A program made the translations under genes and the position numbers. Shown in pieces: positions 60,698 to 64,000 of a DNA stretch of 64,000 nt; positions within the stretch are counted from its first letter, which is position 1; each line of letters begins with the position of its first letter. A model generated the notes under the pieces. It was given only the letters and a program-made list of their open reading frames with translations, did not search any database and was not told the origin of the DNA. Source of the DNA: Panonychus citri (taxonomy: Eukaryota; Arthropoda; Arachnida; Trombidiformes; Tetranychidae); assembly GCF_014898815.1 (NCBI RefSeq), contig NW_026515545.1, forward strand, positions 620,001 to 684,000, read 5' to 3'.

Positions 60698-62530
60698 TTA
60701 GGGGGCCATTAACAATGGAAGGTTATAATATGATCGGAAGAAACAGTGTTTCATGAAATCAAGTCCATAACAGATTTGATTCTTTTCGTGGTCGATTTTA
60801 GGCCAATCTCCAGACTCCTGATTGTCACAATTATAATAAATTGTAATAGAGCGATTGGATTCTTGACTCAGTCCTTTCAGATATTCACTTGATTTGTGAG
60901 TAACATTTGGTGATTGTCGACAGTCAAGTAGTTTTAATTTGGGTAACAATTGGACCATTTGTTCAACGTGTAAATCAGAGATATCATTATTTCCTCTGAG
61001 GGCGAGATGTTTCAAGTTTGGAAATTTGGACAAAAGACTTCGCAACGAAGACCATTCTTGTGAATAATCACCTTCCATCTAGAAAGTAGAGAGATGAATC
61101 ATAATCAGTTTTCCATTAGAAAAGAGTAATATTAAAGATTATTTTCGCCTTACGTATTGGATAACCAAATCTCTTAGATTGAAATTTTTTATCGATTCAT
61201 TGACATAATAGTCAATCGTTTCAGAATAGAAAAAAGCACTTTCCAATGCTGGACAAAAATCCATCAAATGAAATCCGGTGTAAATAAATGTACCATCATA
61301 GGAAGCGGAAGTTAACTCCAGTATCTTGAGATTTACTAGCAATGGTCCATTGTAGAAAACATCGCTTACGCCTATTAAATCTATTCTGAACAGAGGATAA
61401 TCAATTTTTTTGGATGAATAAGAAAATTTTGATAAGATAAAAGCATTTGGTATGTACGGTAATGCTCATGATATGCGCGTTAGCTCACTATTAACACTTT
61501 CAGCGGACTTTTCTCTGGCTAAACATTCGCGGCATCTAAGGAAATCGATTTAATTTAATTAAGTAACCAATTAATTGAGCAATCAAGTTAATTTCCATAT
61601 GTAGCTTTGATTATTAGGCGGAAAAAATCAGCTGAAAGTAGAAAAGTTGAGCTTACGGGCATAGTACGGAGCCTTACCCACAGACCTAATCATTAGACTT
61701 TACATCGATTCTTACGTTCGATATCAGTTATGTGTATCCTTATAAGATTTTGGTACTTTATCATGTATTTTGATAAACATGATACGATACAGTTGCGAAA
61801 AAAGATTTGAATCAAATTATCAGGATTCACAATCTCTTGAGAATCAATATTCATGGTAAATTGAGAGTCAACTTTAGCAAAACAATAGCCCGCTGATCCA
61901 TCGTCATAAAGAGATGGATAGATCAATGTACTGATTGATTGATTGGAATTGATAATTCTTTTGATTTTCTCATCGTCGATAACTCCTATTACCGATGCAA
62001 TATCTAAAATCTTTCATAAATAAATAAGAAAATAAGATTATGTTATTAATAATTTATTTCTCTGATTTTGTTAAGAGTTTAGTTGTAAAATTACCTGTAA
62101 ATTTTGTAAAAGTTTATGTAAATTTGGTTCAAGTAAAACTAATGGATTGGTGATTCGAAGGATACTCGATGAATTATCAGTAGTCTTTTTTGCTGGATAA
62201 TAAAATGACCGAGAAAAAAGTTTCAATAGTTGATCGAAATGATAACATAATTAAAGTGTTGGTAAAAATTAAACAAAACTCACTTAGTAAACACTTTACT
62301 TTGTTAAGGTGATAAGATGTGAGGAAAGCCCATCTTGTACAAACTAAAATGTCAAATAAAATGTAGAGATTATTTCACTTGGATAAATTATAAATCATCG
62401 AAAGAATTGACAATAAAAAAATTGAAAAAACTGATTGTTTACCTTTTGAACAATTTATGAAATCATCGAGACAATCAAAGTTTCCAAAAATGGTTAACAA
62501 ACAATCATCAGGTAATTCATTTAGCAGCAT
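60698..62530 (-). pseudogene. F-box/LRR-like protein B, disrupted by insertion
   Basis: Duplicate of gene A with the same exon plan: 62530-62443, 62343-62284, 62192-62095, 62010-61154, 61078-60698. The F-box exons and final exon are open. The last exon has six extra residues (SQESNR) compared with A. Exon 4 is 254 bp longer because of an insertion at about 61453-61700. On the minus strand the frame stops after RKNRCKV, and the coding match resumes in the original frame after the insert. Unless the insert is spliced out, the product would lose the LRR part. So this is most likely a pseudogene; splicing of the insert as a new intron cannot be excluded. Confidence 0.75.
61453..61700. mobile_element. 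About 250-bp insertion in exon 4 of F-box gene B
   Basis: The sequence from GGTATGTACGG to CAGACCTAATCATTAG has no counterpart in gene A and is somewhat richer in GC than its surroundings in places. No ORF, terminal inverted repeat or clear target duplication was seen, so its nature (SINE, MITE remnant or filler) is unknown. Confidence 0.5.
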
Positions 62531-63242
62531 GATTAGATCTTCATATTCTATGTTAATTGTTGAAGAAAAACAAAATATACAATAAACGCCAAATTAACTT
62601 ATTAATTATAAATAATTAAAAACTCTTCTTTCACAAAAAAAAACAACAAATTAAATAAAATCAGCTGATCATTTGTAAACAAGGCCAAATGAGCGCGAGA
62701 GACAAAATATCATTAACATGAGATGAAAATAATTATTTTCATCTGTGAGATCAATGTTAATTGTTTAATTGTATTTATGTACAAATAAAAAACCGTTGAG
62801 TTGGTCTAACAAGTTAGTTATTAATACAACAATAATTTAAAGGGGCATGTCAACCCTCAAATCGACCTTCGTCAAACATAAAGTTAACAACTATTTTAAT
62901 AGATAGAACATTTATTAATATAAAAACTCTCTGACTCTTTTCAAAAGTTCTGAAAAATCTCTTGATATTTATAGTGCGTGTAATCAGAAGTATAATGATC
63001 TAATTTGGGTGATCTAATGACATTTGGTTACGAAGTTATAAGCTCACAAAGTTATACTCATCGAATCAGATCACCCGCTGTAGCAGGTCAAGAAAAGTAG
63101 ATATCGAAAGAAGCTTTCGTCAGTTGCTAGATCATAATAAGAAATAAAATTGTACAAAAATCACGACGAAATTCTGCTTAGTTTATGCGTTTTAATCGAA
63201 AAATAAAAACAACTTAGATCACTGATTATGGCCTAACCAGAG
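62531..63242. other. Upstream region of F-box gene B
   Basis: Similar to the gene A upstream region up to the palindrome at 62721-62744, then unique AT-rich sequence with no gene seen. Confidence 0.6.
62721..62744. promoter_or_regulatory. 24-bp perfect palindrome upstream of F-box gene B
   Basis: Identical to 60009-60032, 191 bp upstream of the gene B start codon. Confidence 0.55.
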
Positions 63243-64000
63243 ATTTTTGTGTTCTGGTTTGAGACTTTTCCATAAGCCATTAATGAACAGTGGCCTCTCA
63301 AAGTTGGAAAAGTGATATATGATATGATGATATTCGGTTGTTATCCCCTGTATATTCTAGTTAATTAGTTTGATTAATCAGTTGGAATCAATGGAAACGT
63401 AGTTAACATTAAAAGTGCCTCTTCAATATATTCCAGAGGCTTCTGAATAAATATTTTTAGCATCGTTCGTAAACTTTCACATTTGAAAAAGGAAACGGAA
63501 TCAGTTGGAAACGTGGTTAGCAAGCGAATAACCTTCCCAATATATTCGTAAGTCATCTGAATAAGGATTAATATTGGTGAAACAAGATTAAATTCATGTT
63601 ACAATCTTTGATTGTGCTATTAATAGGAACATAAATAAAGTCGAAATCAATTGTTTGATTAGATCAGATTTCAATTTCATTTTGATGTTCCTCATTATTA
63701 TCGACTTGTCTTGACCATTTAAAAGATGGACGTCAAAATCGGCCAAAATCAATGAGTGAAAATGGTGGATGAAAACGCAAAAGTTTATCCGCAAGTTTCA
63801 TAGTAAACGAAAGTCCTAAAGGGTATGTTATTTAAAAAGTTTCGAGATAAGAAAGTAACAGGTAAAAGGTCAGATTATCTTTTTTTCTTACCCTTTGCCT
63901 TTGTTATTTGAACTACACACCCTTTGATTTTGATTCAGAGAGAATAATAAATGTACACATTTACCTACCGATCGGCGGAATTAGATCGAAAATTTTATTT
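63243..64000. repeat. Third, diverged copy of the silk gene 5' flank
   Basis: Matches 50703-51420 and 56450-57160 in order and orientation (GTGTTCTGGTTTG, GATATATGATATGATGATAT, CAATATATTCCA, AAAAGATGGACGTC, TTAGATCGAAAATT) with more substitutions and indels than the other two share. No silk gene precedes it in the window. It continues past the end. Confidence 0.85.

Overview
The window looks like a chelicerate nuclear genome, most likely a silk-spinning mite of the spider-mite type. The reasons are short GT-AG introns (mostly 60-130 bp) in an AT-rich background, metazoan housekeeping genes, and two tandem secreted silk-like genes rich in Ser, Ala, Gly and Asn. The species assignment is inference; the sequence itself only shows a eukaryotic, animal-type gene set.

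Layout: (1) 1-6.7 kb, plus strand: a short NudC-family chaperone gene and an eight-exon P5CS (proline biosynthesis) gene, with a fold-back element between them and an apparent one-base frameshift in P5CS exon 4. (2) 6.7-45.2 kb, minus strand: one beta-1,4-galactosyltransferase-family gene of six exons. I joined it across a 10.4-kb intron 4 and a 25-kb intron 1 by splice phase and family motifs. Intron 4 holds a complete LTR retrotransposon insertion (9647-15257) with TG..CA LTRs, ATAT target duplication, a tRNA-Gln-type primer site, gag-protease ORF, deleted pol, an 11-copy 41-bp tandem repeat, and an unexpected antisense, spliced, zinc-finger-like gene. Intron 1 holds a 605-bp Tc1/mariner-type MITE and two direct tandem duplications (about 740 and 799 bp). 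(3) 45.8-58.3 kb: a segmental tandem duplication (6.7 and 5.7 kb), each unit carrying one minus-strand silk-like gene with signal peptide, TATA box, 27-residue and 26-residue repeats and Met-rich spacer blocks. (4) 58.3-62.5 kb: two tandem F-box/LRR genes on the minus strand, the second broken by a ~250-bp insertion. A third, diverged copy of the silk gene 5' flank runs to the window end without a silk gene.

The genes do not form one pathway. NudC and P5CS are housekeeping genes. The glycosyltransferase acts in the Golgi and has Leu at the position that, in this family, favours UDP-GalNAc over UDP-Gal. The right third is a dynamic silk/F-box locus shaped by unequal exchange. The most unusual item is the host-like antisense gene carried within the LTR element. 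Many small length differences between repeated copies are one-base deletions, so some frameshifts may be consensus errors of the assembly.
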